A stretch of DNA of 64,000 nt from Eutrigla gurnardus (GCA_963514095.1 OY741279.1:4715017-4779016), one strand, 5' to 3'; positions 1-14,019 are shown, counted from the first letter of the stretch. The notes: generated by a model from the letters alone, not told the origin. A program made the numbers and translations.

Positions 1-1400
1 CTTGAAATTAAACATCAATGTTGCTGCAGCAATAAAAAAAAAAACCCTTGTTAATCACTTTGTTAATGGTGGTAAATTAGATTTTCATACATTAATATAG
101 CCCTCTCCCTCTGTGTGTGTTGTGATCTGAGTAACGAGTGACTAATTGACCTTTTCACCTCCACCTGCCCTACGTTGACAATCTGGCTCTTTATTCCACA
201 TCATCTCTTTATACCACCAGACACTGAGGGGCCACTGAAAACCAACTGTACTTGATGAGGCTGGCGCTGTTAGCTGCAAGCTGCCGGCTCAGCCATCGCA
301 ATGTCAAAAGCTGTTGAGAGTGAATACGAATGCTCAAAATAACACATGTAGCGCTTTTAAAACTGAGGTTCATGATATTGCTTGTGGGAAGCATTACATT
401 TAATTACCAATTCATCAAATTAATATGTGTCTGACACTTGCAATGAACTGTTAGCTATTAAAAATATTACTTGTCAGTGGAGTTAATTAAGCCTGAAGGT
501 GTGAATACAGTGTTGATTTTGGATATCCAACGAGAGGAAGAGCATCCTGAGTTCTTATAGCTGAGCTCCAAGATAGAAGAAGTTTTTCCACAGGGGTTAA
601 AGGTTGAGAAGGTAATTTGGGAAAAACCACAGAGACTTTGACTTTGAATGCATCATCGAACCGACAAAGTCCCGCCCTCTGTTCAAAGCCCCTCCACTAG
701 AACACCAAAACCAGTGATCGTGATCAGCAGAGCAATCAGGAAGTACGTTTTGACAGACAGGCAGCCAAACTTTTTTGATTGGACAGGGTTTTTACTGACC
801 CACCACGGCCACAGATGAATTTGTTTTATTGTTAAGTCAGGGCATTTCATGTATTCATTGTATGCTACGTGGATTTCAAGTAATATAACAGGACGTGTTT
901 CTGAATAGAATCACCTATTCAACCTTTAAACCCCCGTCCCTCTTTGATGTTTCATTTTACCCCCAAGAACCGGAGACTACTCCAGCGCTGAACCAATATT
1001 CCCACGGAGGAAGCCTGTAAGTACGTATTGGCTATGTAAATTACACTAAAATTCAATTTAATCAGGAATATAATTGGGTTTGGCCCCATGCTTGTGACCT
1101 TTTAGGCACGGAGCCATCGCAAACAGGTTTTCAACCTGGCATGAATCCCACTTTAGTGAACAGGTGCTCCCATCACCCACCAGTGTCCCAATTAACGCCC
1201 TTCCGAGAGAAGTTACCGAGAAGTTACCGGGGTGGGTCCTGGAGAGACCACCCCCCTCCCCCCTCCCTCCCCAGTTACGCGTGGATACCCCTTTAAAAGG
1301 CTCACCATGTTGCCATCACATGCTCCGGTGGCACAGAAGTGGGATGAGGATGTTTCTTGTGCTCTCGTTATGTAAAAAAAAAAAACACATTTGTTTGTCG
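1..1400. other. Upstream region without a recognisable gene
   Basis: AT-rich sequence with short open frames that show no family resemblance or splice context. No RNA gene was recognised. It may belong to the intergenic space or to a long first intron upstream of bahd1. Confidence 0.5.
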
Positions 1401-2050
1401 GACTTTCGCTGAGGATTTCTTCACTTCACACCCAGGACCCGGTCCCACCCCCGCCCGTCCCCCCCACCCACAGCCCCGTCCCCGGTCCGTCCGTCAGTGT
1501 AGTTGTTGTTCAACGCGCCGACTGGTGCGCAAACTGAAAGCTGCGTTCACTGTTAACGCCAAGTGACGGATATAAGCAACGTGTCTGCGCGACGCTCACA
1601 GCTTCTGAAGACGTGTTCGCGGATGGGATATATATATACATATAGATTCATATTTATAGGAAACAACATCCTGAGCGTCTCGGGAACGGAGTGTTGCCTC
1701 TTCTTCTTCTTCTGTTTTTTTTTTGCGAGGAGAGAGAGAGAGAGTTGCTCCGTCTCTTCTCTCCTTCTCGTCGCTATTTAGACGAGCTTCCCTTCGACGT
1801 CCGTGTTTTATTTCCTCTTAGTTGAGCTGCATCGGGGTTTTTTTTTTTTTAGCAGGCGGACCGGGCTCACCTAGCCGTGCTGGAAAACAAGGTGCCCCCC
1901 CAGCACCCTTCCAGCACCCTTCCAGCACCCCCCCACCTCGACTGGCTCCTCGCATTGGACGGAGATAGTGGCCGCCACGCAGAGCTACGGTACGGTAAGT
2001 AGCGGCGGCTCCACAGCACCCTTCCTCGTTGCTTTCTTTTATTTTAATTC
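1400..2050 (+). promoter_or_regulatory. GC-rich candidate distal promoter or 5' UTR exon
   Basis: The stretch is locally rich in C, G and CpG compared with its AT-rich flanks. A TATA-like run (GGGATATATATATAC) lies near 1625-1640. A good donor-like sequence, TACG|GTAAGTAG, occurs near 1995, with no ATG-led coding frame before it. This would fit a non-coding first exon, possibly of bahd1, whose first coding exon lies 14 kb downstream. The link is inferred; transcript data would be needed to confirm it. Confidence 0.3.
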
Positions 2051-2440
2051 AGGCAGAGCATGTGGAGGGGGTACACGGCCAAGCTTCCCTCTTTTGTGTG
2101 TGTGCGTGTGTGTGTGTGTGTGTGTGTGCTGTTTGAGTCATGTCTGGAGGACGTTGCAGAGGCAGATAATGGCCATGGTGATGAAGGAGATTCCCAGGGA
2201 GTGGTACTCAGTCGGACTGGCCGTGCAATGTGTGTTATCATGCCCCCCCCCTACTCTTCCTCCTCCTTCCTCCTCCTCCTCCTCCTCTTCTTCCTCTTCC
2301 TCCTCCAGCACCACCACCACCACCAGCAGCAGCCACTAAAGTGTAATGTCAAAGCAATAATAGTGCTTTGTCCGCGGAATGGACTCAAACAAGGTCAATT
2401 ATAGGGACACAGCAGTCTGCGAGCTCATTGATAGCTCCAT

Positions 2441-2478
<38 letters not shown>

Positions 2479-3161
2479 TTACAAAGTTTATGGTACATTT
2501 GCCTCTGGCCTTCCTACAGGCTATACATACTAACACGCAAAAACCAAAAAAGCAAAAAAAACATATATGTATAAAACAGTATATATATAATGTTTTTTTG
2601 AGCTCACGTTGGGCCTTTAATGGATAACTTTGTGTTGGGTGGAAATAAACATGTGAACGGGGCGAGTGTAATTCAGGTAACAAATAACAAAGCAATTAGC
2701 CCACATGCAGTTTTCCCCAATTAGGTCATAATGGCAATGAGCTTCATAACGGATGATACGGTTGTTGTGACATCATGGATAAACCTCTGGAGGCGTGAGC
2801 TGACAGTGGGTGATCTTCAGGACATCACTGTCGAGAGATGTGTGAGGGGTAAAGAAACGAAAAAGAGAACAGAAATAATACATGGCATTATGAAGTCAAG
2901 TGTAAATATTCCAGCAGTTTAATCGAAGCATCTTAAGCCAGATGGTTGATGAGGTGCATACAGGCCACTAAGACACTATGTGATGTCAACCTCCTGTTTG
3001 TGCAGAACTGGAATCTGGATTGTTCAATCCCCAACCCTATGAATTTATTCTCACTCGTTATACAAACTCAATCACTGATTGTAGCTGCACACGCCCGTTC
3101 AGTACTTGCAATTCATGCACTTTTAATAGTGTATCACAAGCCCATATTTAAATATTTGATC

Positions 3162-3530
3162 AGCAGTGGTGGAAGAAGTATTTGGATCTCTCTAACCAGA
3201 GTAACGGCACCAATACAACAGTGTAAAAAATACTACAGGGCTGCACAATGTCCTGGCCTACACATCTTATTATACCGACTTAAGAAAGCATCTTTGTTTG
3301 GTACTTTCAGTCAAAAATAATCCCAATAAGATATTTTTTCAGGATCTTTCAGGCCTACTCTGCTTAGTAAAAGTCCTGCAGTCAAACTTCTATATGAGTA
3401 GAATTATTAGCAGCAAAATGTCCTTAAAGTATCAAAGGTGAAAGTACTCCTTCTGTAGGAAATGTCCGTGACTGATACATTATTATTATATTATTAAACT
3501 GATCTGATACTGGTGTTTAAGTAATAAGCT
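3162..3530 (+). mobile_element. hAT-like non-autonomous element fragment
   Basis: It begins with CAGTGGTGGAAGAAGTA, a terminus I recognise from a very common ray-finned-fish non-autonomous repeat. The following blocks match the same repeat (GTAAAAGTCCTGCAGTCAAA; AGTATCAAAGGTGAAAGTAC). The right half is missing or diverged. The assignment to hAT is from memory of the family. Confidence 0.55.
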
Positions 3531-3828
3531 GTGTGGAAGTGACTGGCATCATGCTTTTATTGTGTAAGGCAACATCAGGCTTCACTTAAACATGGCTTTC
3601 CTAACTTCGTCAAACAAAATGTAACAAATAAATACAGGTGAATTGTTATTTGTTAATAAAATATTAAATCATACACCAGCAACTTTGGTAAAAAAATCTT
3701 CGAATTTAACAGAATTTCAATTCAACGCAGCAGCAAATTGGTTAAAACTGAAACAGAAACCCAGTATCTCATTTATATGTACATATAAAATAGTATTGAG
3801 CAGCACTGTCGGATTCAAATCCTACTTT

Positions 3829-4037
3829 TTGCATGTTCTCCACATGTCAGGGTGGGTTCTCTCCGGGTTCTCCGGTTTCTCCGGGTTCCTCCCACAGTCC
3901 AAAGACATGCAGGATGGGTTAATTAATGACTCTAAATTGCCCGTAGGAGCGTGAGTGGTTGTCAGGGTGTAGCCCTGCCATCCCCCTAATGACAGCTGGG
4001 ATCGGATCCAGCCCCCCACCACCACAGATAATGGATG
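3829..4037 (+). mobile_element. L2-like LINE 3' end fragment
   Basis: The block runs from GCATGTTCTCCACATG through CCAAAGACATGCAGGATGGG and GACAGCTGGGATCGGATCCA to a terminal ATGGATGG repeat. This order is typical of the 3' end of L2/Maui-type LINEs in fish genomes. Only the tail is present; no reverse transcriptase frame is seen. Confidence 0.6.
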
Positions 4038-5384
4038 GATGGCCCAATTATATACCCAGTCCAGCTATTTGCATCAGTATCAGCCCGATATCATCACCCC
4101 TACATTCTGCTGTGTGGCTGTTTTCAGACGGATCTTTAACTTCTTTACGTCCAGTAAAATAGGAGCAGCTGTAAAGTAAAGCAACGGTTGTTGATTCAGT
4201 TTAACATCTGAGTATGAATTTAACTCACTTTCCATTCTTAAATCTCATGAGGCGGCTGTGCGTTTCCGTATGTCACATTTCTAAAACAGCAGGGGAACGT
4301 AGGAGATGGTCTTCACTCATTATGCCTTCTTAGTTTTAATGTTTAATAACCAGTAGCCTCCTCAGTAACCGTCTTCACACATAACTTGCTTTTTTCCCTC
4401 TCCTTATTTCAGGGCCGCCAACAGACTGTCAAATATAAATAAAAAAAAATAAAACAGATCCTCAGGGAGACACACTAGTTTATTGTAGTTGAACATTAAT
4501 CTTTTGGAGTTTCTTCAGCACACTTGTACTTCACCGTGTAGTACCTCTTCACCACAATTCTTCTCTTTGATCAAACATTCTGCACACCGCCTCACTAAGC
4601 CGTCATAAATGTCATAAAAGTTAATATAGAAGTGTTTAAGTGACTCACACTAAGGCCCGTCATTAAATAGCCATGCAGGCTTAATAACTGAGCCATTACT
4701 GTAAAAGCAATACTCTGTGAGTTATCAATGGACCTCCGCCAACATACAAATCAAATGCTTAAATCATCAATATATATATAGGCCGTTTTTTGTTGGATTT
4801 GTGGCATTTGTGGGGATTTAAATGGTCCACGTTTTCATTATTATGTATTGCATTCTGGCACTTTGTGTCATCCCTCAGTTCTGCTAATCATTTACAACAC
4901 GTTGGCCTTAATTTGACTTTCTGCAGTGTTCAACAGAAATACCACAGTGGGATTTCTAAAGCTGCACAGATCCGTTCTCCGGTCAGTTGACCACGAGGCG
5001 ACGCTGGAAAGAAACTCGAGTACAGAGAGAGACGGTGCTTTAGAAATGGACTGGCTGTAGGATGATATAGATGATCTGTTTCCAGTTGTCACTTGACTCC
5101 TACAGAAGAAAAATGGGCATTGTTGGTCGTTGTTATGGTGACGACATGCATCAGTCGGGCCAGAAAGTGCTTATTTTTTTGTAACTTTTCACACTACAGA
5201 ATGGCGAGCTAGCCAAATCCACTGCTTTTTTTGTTTGGTTGTTGCTACACATGTTTCAGATAATGAGTTGTACAAAGTGGTCATCTGAAATTAGCATTGT
5301 TAGTCTGGTTCGTAGCGATGCTACTCCGCTGCTAGCCGTTCAGGGGAGTCTAACTAGAACCCAACATTAAACGTACCTAGAACC

Positions 5385-5500
5385 TTATGTGTAGAGTTTA
5401 AAGAATCCTTCTAGTATAGTGTAATTTGTTCCTTACAGAACCCTCTCTGGAGGTTCTTTCCAGAACATTTCCACCTCCTACGTTGTAAGAACAGTCACAA
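5385..5500 (+). mobile_element. AGAACC-rich dispersed repeat, copy 1
   Basis: Shares an extended match with the reverse complement of about 8670-8780, including GAACATTTCCACCTCCTACG and the block around CCTTCTAGTATAGTGTAATT. It is a short non-coding dispersed element, probably a MITE. The family was not identified. Confidence 0.55.
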
Positions 5501-6263
5501 TGGTACACGTACATTTGAATGGGAATGTCCATTCTACTACTTTTATTTCTATGGTGGTTGTCGGCTGTAACTGCTGTATGAGTGCGGAGCGATTAAAAAG
5601 CACACATGACAAAGCAAGGAAAAGCTCCGATCACAACACACACAGAGGGAAAGTGACTTCCTCCTCTGCTCACGTAGACAAAACTCCACCATATATCTTC
5701 ACATGGAAAAATAGTTCTTTGCTGCCATATTAATGCTCAGATTCCCATATATTGCACCTTTTTTTTTAAGTCTTGCGATGTGACTGTACGTTTAAATTTC
5801 ATGTCCATGTCGTGTTTGAGCAGCTCCGTGCAGGAAAACACCATCCGATAAAAAGCAACATTAGCATCGTGGTTGCTTGGTTTCATCGGATTTAGGCTTG
5901 ATTATGTCCTGAAACCTGCCATCTATACACCAGGTTTCCATTCACTTCTCTGAAATGAATCGCATCATGCTTCACGAATGTTGTTTTTTTTTTTGTTGCC
6001 CTTACACATTTTAAGAAGCTGACCTTGTGAATAACATGAGATCTTAACGTGCTTGGCACGGTCCCGTCATGGTGATATGTGTTTAATTTTTATAATTAAC
6101 CCGTGGTGGCCCTTTTAAGTGAGGAAGCTCTGCCCTGATTATTGAATTAATTTCCGATGCCCTGCCACGCTCCTCGTCCACAGAAACCGCGACGCTTTCA
6201 TGCCTGCCCTCAGTTTGAAGCCGGCGATGAGATGTAGGACAACTGAAGGAAGGTTTTCAGTTA

Positions 6264-6440
<177 letters not shown>

Positions 6441-8347
6441 AAAGAAGGTTGGATCGTCTCTCTTGTGTGTCACTTTCAGTGATCCATCTCTGCTCATCCA
6501 CACAGTTCTTACAGTATATTCCCCGTGAAATTAATTTAACATAATCATTATAATTAACTAATTAGAAACAAGTCATAATGTTCTTTTTGACTGTCAACTC
6601 ATTCTCTTTCATAAAATGACTCTATGGTCAAAATCTTCTATCATATCTCATCATTTGATATCTTGATTGGGTCTATAAAATTGGTCCCGCCCCCTGAAAT
6701 GCAGACCGGCCAATCACAGTGTAGCATTGCCTCTGCACGCCAATCGTTTCAGATCCATTTCATCATTTTCAGGCCGGCTTTGTGGATTTGGAGCTCAAAC
6801 ATAGAGGTTGGGAGGAGAGATTTCTACCCGACAACCTGTGGAGCAAATTAGCAGAGTAGCTACAGTAGCACAAGTAACTAGCATTAGCACTTCTATGCTA
6901 GGCTAATGCATGCTGCTTTTGCTTTTTTACTGATTGTAACAGTGAAGGAGGATCCGGTTTTACAGGAACAGTGTGGTTCCTTAAATATCTGGCCTTTGAT
7001 CGGCAGGTGATCTTTATCTTTTGAACCTGTTTGTGCTGTTAAATCAGTTTGACATCCTGGATAAATCCTTTTAATGCACATTATTATTACTTATTTAGGG
7101 AGGACAGGAGGGAAAACTAGCCGACAACCTCAAGTTATTTTATGCATTTATTTCTCTTTTCAATGGACTCAGTGCTGCTTGATATATATTGCTAATTTTG
7201 TGCAACAGGTAGAATTTGTCATAAAGAAGGGGCTTACACTGGTTTCAGATTTTATTTTAATTCTCATTTTAGCTCTGTTTTGGTCTTCATCAGCTCCTAA
7301 AGAAATGTTAAATGTTCAGCTGCTTAGGTTTGGGTTGATCGTAACAAATTGAGGGTTACAGTTGGCAGAAATCAAATCTAAAACAAACGACAAGTGATTT
7401 GTTCTTCGTATGACAATAGAACTGATTGGATCAGTTTGGTATTGATTATTTGGCTTCACACAATGTGACAATCACTTCTCTCCAATGGCATCAAATGGCC
7501 TCAGCCTCTTAGAGGCACCTTTTTTTTGAAGCGTTTGAATTGATGTAATAACAGTCTCCTCAACTGTAAAATTGAGCCCTTTCATCACCGTTTCTTGCTA
7601 TTAAAAGGGGGGGTTTGAGTGCTGTAGGTAGCAGAGTGGCTGCCTTCCCTTAATGTCAGGGTTGTGATTCTTCATCCGACAAGAAAAAAAAAGTCTTTTA
7701 AGCCTTTCTGCTTCAAGAAAAAGTAATGCTCTTTACATGTCAGATGCAATTAAAACCGATAAAGCTCATATTATCTATATGGTGTCAAGGGTTTAAAGGG
7801 GAAACTACACCGTGCTGTTTTCAGGTGCCAGTTTTTTTATAGCTATAATTACAGACAAGATAATTAAATGGGTATCTAGTGAGTTTTAAATGTTAGTGTT
7901 TATTTTCCTTTTTACACATAAAATCAGTGATTTATCGCAGCAATTCCAAACAATGTCGTCATGCAGGATAAGTGAAGGCTGAAGCATGCAGCTCTATTTA
8001 ATACAGCAGCTAGTGTTGCGACATGAAGCATGCCGGAGTAGAAGGAGGCAGTGTCGACATTACGGCAGCGTGGCGTTGAGTCACAAGCAACACCCAGAAC
8101 CTGTCCAACCTACGAGAAACACCTACTGGCTGCACCGCCACTCACCCAAAGGTGCTTTTAGCTGCTGCACCTTTTATTAATAAGACTGTATGAGCTGCAG
8201 ACGCTCATCCCTCCACCTCCTGCCTCGGCAGCCTGATCTCCAAGGTGACCGATGCACAGAGATCCCCTCGTCCTGGTTCTACTGTCAACGGGCAATATGC
8301 AAGAAGTAATAGATTACATTTTCACCAAGCTGTAGAATCGTTCCTCA

Positions 8348-8432
8348 CTGTGGAGCGTTGGAATGTAACTAAGTACTGACGTACTAAATTCAGGTACTCA
8401 CACTTTGCTTTCCGTCTACTTTAAAGCTGCTT
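8348..8432 (-). mobile_element. hAT-like non-autonomous element, end fragment
   Basis: GTTGGAATGTAACTAAGTAC followed by GTACTAAATTCAGGTACTC resembles the opposite terminus of the repeat whose left end lies at 3162. Only the terminal part is present. Confidence 0.45.
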
Positions 8433-8439
8433 TTTCCCA

Positions 8440-8785
8440 ACACTCTTAGAAGTTACGTTTCCAAATGGGTTCTTTGCTGAAGGGCAATAGTTCTACCCAG
8501 AACCCTGTGCAAGACTAAGGATTCTACTAAGAACCATTTTTGATTTGAAAACTTGTTGTGTGATTGTTGAACCATAAGTGTTGTGCGTTGCTGCACCACA
8601 TCGGACCAGGTCTGGATGGAACCCTTCTAATATATAAAGGATGTTCTTGGTAGAACCTCCTGGATGAGTTCTTCTTACCACGTAGGAGGTGGAAATGTTC
8701 TAGAAAGAACCTTCAGAGAGAGTTCTCGAAGGAACAATTACACTATAGAAGGATTTTCGAGTTTAGAGTGTAACCTACTACACAT
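8440..8785 (-). mobile_element. AGAACC-rich dispersed repeat, copy 2 (inverted)
   Basis: Contains repeated GAACC/GGTTC motifs. Its right part (about 8670-8780) is the reverse complement of 5390-5500 with scattered mismatches. It is non-coding. A MITE-like origin is inferred. Confidence 0.5.
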
Positions 8786-10832
8786 ACAGTGACATATTGG
8801 ACTTAATATTTAATTACATTTATTTTGCGGCTATAGTTACGTTGTTGATTATGACACGTACAAATTATACGGAGGGCAGCAGCTATAATTGAGGACACTG
8901 AGGTCGTGTCCTTGGTAGTTACTCTAAGCCTGGGGGGGGGTTACAATCTGCAAGGATAAATGTACACAATGCAGACATTTTCTAGGGAGATTAAAACCGA
9001 GTATATTCAAATGTGACAAAAAGGGATTCACAACATTGCCACAAGCGTTTTATTGTGTGTGTGCAGAAGTGCTTTCAAACCCAGTTTAGATTTTTTTAAA
9101 TGTACCAAAACAAGCAGATTGAACAGTAAACTGAATAATTAAAATCCAGCTAATCTGAGACAACTCACGATCAAGACCGGACACACTTAAGATAGAATGT
9201 GGAACATGCGAAGTAAAGGCACCCCTCATTATTGATCTGATTCCCATAAAAACATCCACAGAAAACAAATGAGGATTCCTCTGCATTCACCTCTTTTATA
9301 ATGTAGATCTATGTACGTGCACCATGAGAGATAATCATGAGGCGTTGCAACATCCTGTTGCCACCTGAAGCCAACACTTCCTGCCTTAAACTTGCATTCT
9401 CTCTACTGGCCAACAGGGGGCGACTCCTCTGGTTGCAAATGGAAGTCTGATTTAATTGAAATCCATGCGAAAATGACCCCACTTCTCACTTGATATATTA
9501 TCTCATCTTCTTCAATCCAGCATGACACATTTAGTAAATGATGGTCCATTTAGAGTTAAACAGACCAGAAAGCAGGGGATGCTTTAGGGGCGGGGCTACC
9601 TGGTGATTGACAGATTGCTACCACGGCCTCGCTACCGTCGCTAGGCATGCATATGATTACTGTAACACTTTGACCTTGAATCACAGAAGCTAACCTTGTT
9701 AACAGCTTCACACCAGAAGCCGGATGGATCCAGATCCAGTCAGGTTGCTGCTCTGCTGCTGCTTGTGTTCGTCAGATCCACCCGTCGCTCCTCCGCAGTC
9801 CAAATATGGTCACTTCCTGGTGACTATGTCCACTTCTATGCAGTTTATGTAACGGCAACATGAGGTGTAGAATTAGCTTCACTTCCACCCGCTACAACAC
9901 AACATAACTTCTTTATTTTTTTATACGTTTTGATGGTAATACTGTATCTCTTAACTAAACAACTCTAGGGGTTTTGTGTTATGTGCGTTTATAGTGTGGC
10001 ATTACTGCTTGTGTTTGTGTAAAAAAGCCCACTTATATCTTATGTATTTATTCGTAAATCAAGAAAGCAATATTTGAGTCAAGCGCGATGGTTGCCTTCA
10101 AAGAAAGATAAAAGGTAAGGGTGAGAATCTTTGGGTGTCAAACTCAAGATTTGATTCAATTCCGATTCTTGAGGCCACGATTAGATACAGAATCGATTTT
10201 CCATTCAAAATTGATTTTTTAATTAGAACATGCTTCAGGATCTACACCAGCTGGAATGAGAGCATAAGGTTATAGAATTATAAAAAAGTTAAACTGATTG
10301 TGACAATAATGTATCATGCTTAAGTTGCATGAAGTTTGAGTATTCAATCAGAGAATCAATGATTTGGTCCACCCCTAAAAAAAAAATGGATTTCAAAACA
10401 CCTGCAGGGTCAAAAAAGTGAGTTTTGCAGCTTTTCCTTTCGATCCCATAATAACTCATGAGAAGTTAAATAGAGAGGAAAGGCTCCACATGGGACATCC
10501 ATCGTTTTAATATAGTGGACGCAAGTTGCCCCCCCTTCCATTCTTCCCTATAATAATCAGCTGTTTGGTCCGTCACTGGACCACGGAGGGGGGCGGGGGT
10601 GTTGAACCAGTACGGCAACTGGTTCGGATTAAGTTTTCTGCGATCCGGTGGAAACCAGGAAGAGGGGGGGGGGGGGCTGCACATCGCCACCGACCGTCCT
10701 CCCTCCACTCCTCCCCAGCGCTCCCAGTTACGGAGCTCTGCCATCGCACCAGTCCGACGGCTGGCTGGCTTCCTCCCCCCCCCCTCTCCTCACCCTCCTC
10801 CTCCTCGCTCTTTTTTTTTTTTTTACCCGCAG

Positions 10833-10872
10833 ATTTGCTCGACGCTCCCCGGCTGGCAGGGAGGAGGAAGCC
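10833..10872 (+). other. Possible 40-nt 5' UTR exon
   Basis: A polypyrimidine run and CCCGCAG precede ATTTGCTCGACG, and AAGCC|GTAAGTC follows. This makes an exon-like 40-nt block without an ATG. It could equally be the end of a longer first exon. Confidence 0.25.
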
Positions 10873-11139
10873 GTAAGTCAGCAGCTCGATTGTGTGTTGT
10901 ATTTGTTGTTGTTGTTGCTGTTTATTCGCCCTGGATGTTTGAAGTTGTTCCGGATAGAGAGAGGGAGGGAGAGAGGGAGAGAGAGAGAGGGGGGGAGAGC
11001 CCATTTTTCTCTCCGTGCACCAGAAGCGATACACGGGGGGCTGCTGCTGCTACGTGCCGTTCCCTGCCGGGTCTCGACCAGGACCGGGATCTGAACAGCC
11101 GTGTCGCTAATAAGGAATCCGGTGAGGAAATGTGATCGA

Positions 11140-11217
11140 GGGGGGGGGGGGGGGGGGGTGCCCTTTATTCTGCTCGGTGTGTTCGGGTAGCCCCCCCCCC
11201 CCCCCCCCCCCCCCCCC
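11140..11217. repeat. G19 tract facing a C27 tract
   Basis: A run of 19 G (11140-11158) is followed after 32 bases by a run of 27 C (11191-11217). The pair is complementary, so a very stable G:C hairpin is possible. Homopolymer lengths in assemblies are often unreliable. Confidence 0.85.
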
Positions 11218-11552
11218 TCCCTCTCCAGCCCATATTTAGAGCCTGGCTACTTCAGATGGGCAAGCTACGTCAAGCCGCGCTGCCGTCTCCCATCACACTC
11301 TTTATCTGCACACACACATTTTTAGGCGCGTGGCAGAAATGCATGCATATAAAAAAAAGGGTGCACGCGCGAATGTGTGTGTATACGTGTGTGTGTGTGT
11401 GTGTGCGAGCCGCCTCGCGCCGTTGCAGCGCGAGCTCAAGGCTGCGAGTCTTTTTTTTTTTTTCCTGAGCAGACAGTGACCTAATGTTTGAAATTCTTCT
11501 GGTCGTTTATCTCCTCGTGCTCGTCGCCAGCTGTGACACGGGAAATGTGTCG

Positions 11553-11555
<3 letters not shown>

Positions 11556-11622
<67 letters not shown>
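11556..11622 (+). repeat. (TG)n microsatellite
   Basis: About 33 uninterrupted TG units. Confidence 0.98.
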
Positions 11623-11626
<4 letters not shown>

Positions 11627-11957
11627 ATGAAAGTTGAAAGAGGGGGGGTGACATTAAAAAAAAAAAAAAAAACCCAAGTGGTTGAGGTGTCAATTACAGG
11701 TGTGATGGTTGTCGTTGGTTGTGGTTGGAGCACAGGTGTAGGGTTTGGTATGAATGGCGTGTTTGGTGGTGTGGTTCATTTCTTTGCCTCGTGAGACCTC
11801 GCCATGAATCATAAGTATAAGGAATTAGAGAGGGCTTGAGCTGCCAGCGCAGGTTTGTCTTATTTGAAGAATTTGAGAAGTATATTTGGTATTTCACAAG
11901 AAGAAATCGAGCAGAAAGAGGACAGGGTGTGTAAATGTAGTTGGAATAATTATAATA

Positions 11958-12081
11958 ATTATGACACATAATGTAAATCATTACACCTGGTCAAAGTGAA
12001 CACTGATGTATTAAATAGGAATAAACAGAGGATTGTGTCTTAAAAACACAATATTCCAACTTTATGGGCAGAAGTGTATAT
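11958..12081 (-). mobile_element. Tc1/mariner-like MITE fragment
   Basis: Matches the reverse complement of about 14021-14130 over roughly 100 bases. Shared blocks include ATTATGACACATAATG, GGAATAAACAGAGGATTGTG and a terminus with ATGGGCAGAAGTGTATA. Only about half of the element is present. Confidence 0.6.
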
Positions 12082-12422
12082 TTTGTGCAGCTGGATTGTC
12101 ATAAGATCAATTAAGAGAGTGATGTTAATGATTGGACCAATCAGGCGTCTTGTGAGGAGCTACTGGCAGCTAAGGGGCGGGGCTTAGGTGGAGAGGTTCA
12201 TGTTGATGCTGAAGTTTAATTGACAGATTGGTCCACCCGATCACTCGCCAGGTATCGAGTGACGGTTTCCTAGATGGTTCAAACCATCTGGCGGTGAGGG
12301 TTAGGGATTTGTTGAAAAATCAAGGAAACTTTTTCATTTTTCAGAATTAGATTTATTTCGTCCGTTTTGCAGCGAGAACTGTGGCGGTGCTTTAAGTCCA
12401 TCGACTCCATTTTCACTACTTC

Positions 12423-12455
<33 letters not shown>

Positions 12456-12885
12456 AAAGTGTACTGCAGTTTTTCAGGGTGAGAGTCCAAAGGAAATATT
12501 ATTTCCTTCAACGCTCTGTCCCTTTAGAGAACACTCATTACTACAGTGCTGTAAACGGATAAAAGGATTTAGCATTTTTGTGTTAGTGTTTCTGAATTTC
12601 TTTAACATCTCCATATAAAGTATTCATTATCGCTTTATAGACGCAGTAAAACAAATATTCGTGTTTTCAGTAGTTTTGCATATATTTGGAAGTAGTTTTA
12701 AACCTGCTGTAGGCTACATGTAAATACTTACTTGATAACATACCTTAATATAGTGATAAATCATCCCGTAGTTGTTTTTCATTGTAACCGATTTCAAACA
12801 CTAAATACAAAGTATTTATTACCCTAAAATCACCATAGTTTTGGATCCATTTTGCTTTAAATGATGGACACACACCACAAATACA

Positions 12886-12888
<3 letters not shown>

Positions 12889-12977
<89 letters not shown>
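12889..12977 (+). repeat. (TG)n microsatellite
   Basis: About 44 uninterrupted TG units. Confidence 0.98.
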
Positions 12978-12978
<1 letters not shown>

Positions 12979-14019
12979 TATTGTCTGTGTTAGACGTCAC
13001 TTCTTTATGTTGCATCTCAGTGTTATCTCTTATCACCGCTGCATTGTTCCACTGTTGGTCATGGTGACATTTGCTGTGTTTGGTTATATTTGTTTTTGAA
13101 TGATAATAATGTAATATAGAAGCTACAGCACAAAGCGTGTTGGATTGAAACATCATCTTCAGAGTCTTATCATTAAAAAAAAAAGGGAAAGTATCCCGTT
13201 GTGCCGTGTTTGATGCTCTGAAAGGAGCAGATGATCTGGTTTCTGACCAATTAAAGAGGCCAAGCGGGGGATTGATCTTCCCATAAACGTGAGATTACTT
13301 CTCGAGGATCATCTAACGGTGTTTAAAGAGCCGGAACGCTGCCACATCAGATAATATCTCTCTGCTGCCAAAGTGTTTTTGTCTGAGGTGGAGATATGAA
13401 AAATAAACCATGTTCATTTCTGTTTGCTCCTTTGATGAAATGCTATAGAAATGGGAGTTATGTCAGGAAGTTGTGAGTCCTGGAGCTGGACTCTTATTGG
13501 CTCCCGGGATCGATCTGACATTTCAGTCGTGGGCCGCCTTCACGTTGCACGAGCAAAGCCAGACGGAATCAAACATGTCTGAAAAAAATCATGTCGGTGC
13601 TTCGACTGTTGATTAGTCGTCAGTTGGGCCAATAACGTGTCGAATGACTGCGTCAGGCTTGGGGACCCCTCGGGGCCTGAAAGGGCCACGCCGGGGTTGA
13701 ACGGCAGCCCCGGCCTGGAATTCACAGCTTCACACTGAAAGAAGCTGACTGTGATGAGACCTGGATGATGATGAACGTTACTGTGACATAAAGGAGAGAT
13801 CCAGGCCAAACCGTTACAGATACACATCTAGGTGTTTATTTTACTGTGTTTTTGTGGCTGTAAAATTCAGAAATAAGCATTAGATGAGGCCTTATTCCCA
13901 TATTTAAACACACTATTTCAGAAAATTCTATAAGTATTTGTCAGTAAGTAATCAACTGAGGTGATATCTATTAGTTATTCTTTTGTAAGTGTCTTCAAAC
14001 TGTATGAAATTCTACTAAT

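Larger units (their letters stand above)
10550..11450 (+). promoter_or_regulatory. GC-rich candidate bahd1 promoter region
   Basis: C/G-rich sequence with several CpGs and long homopolymers, flanked by AT-rich DNA. It carries two donor-like sites: AAGCC|GTAAGTC at 10873 and AATCCG|GTGAGG near 11121. The acceptor of the first bahd1 coding exon is at 16070/16071, so a non-coding exon here spliced to it is plausible. No experimental support is visible. Confidence 0.35.

Noticed and set aside
10573..11135. Overlapping long frames on both strands in GC-rich DNA
   Set aside because: Low-complexity Pro/Ser/Glu-rich translations of a GC-rich promoter-like region without conserved sequence.
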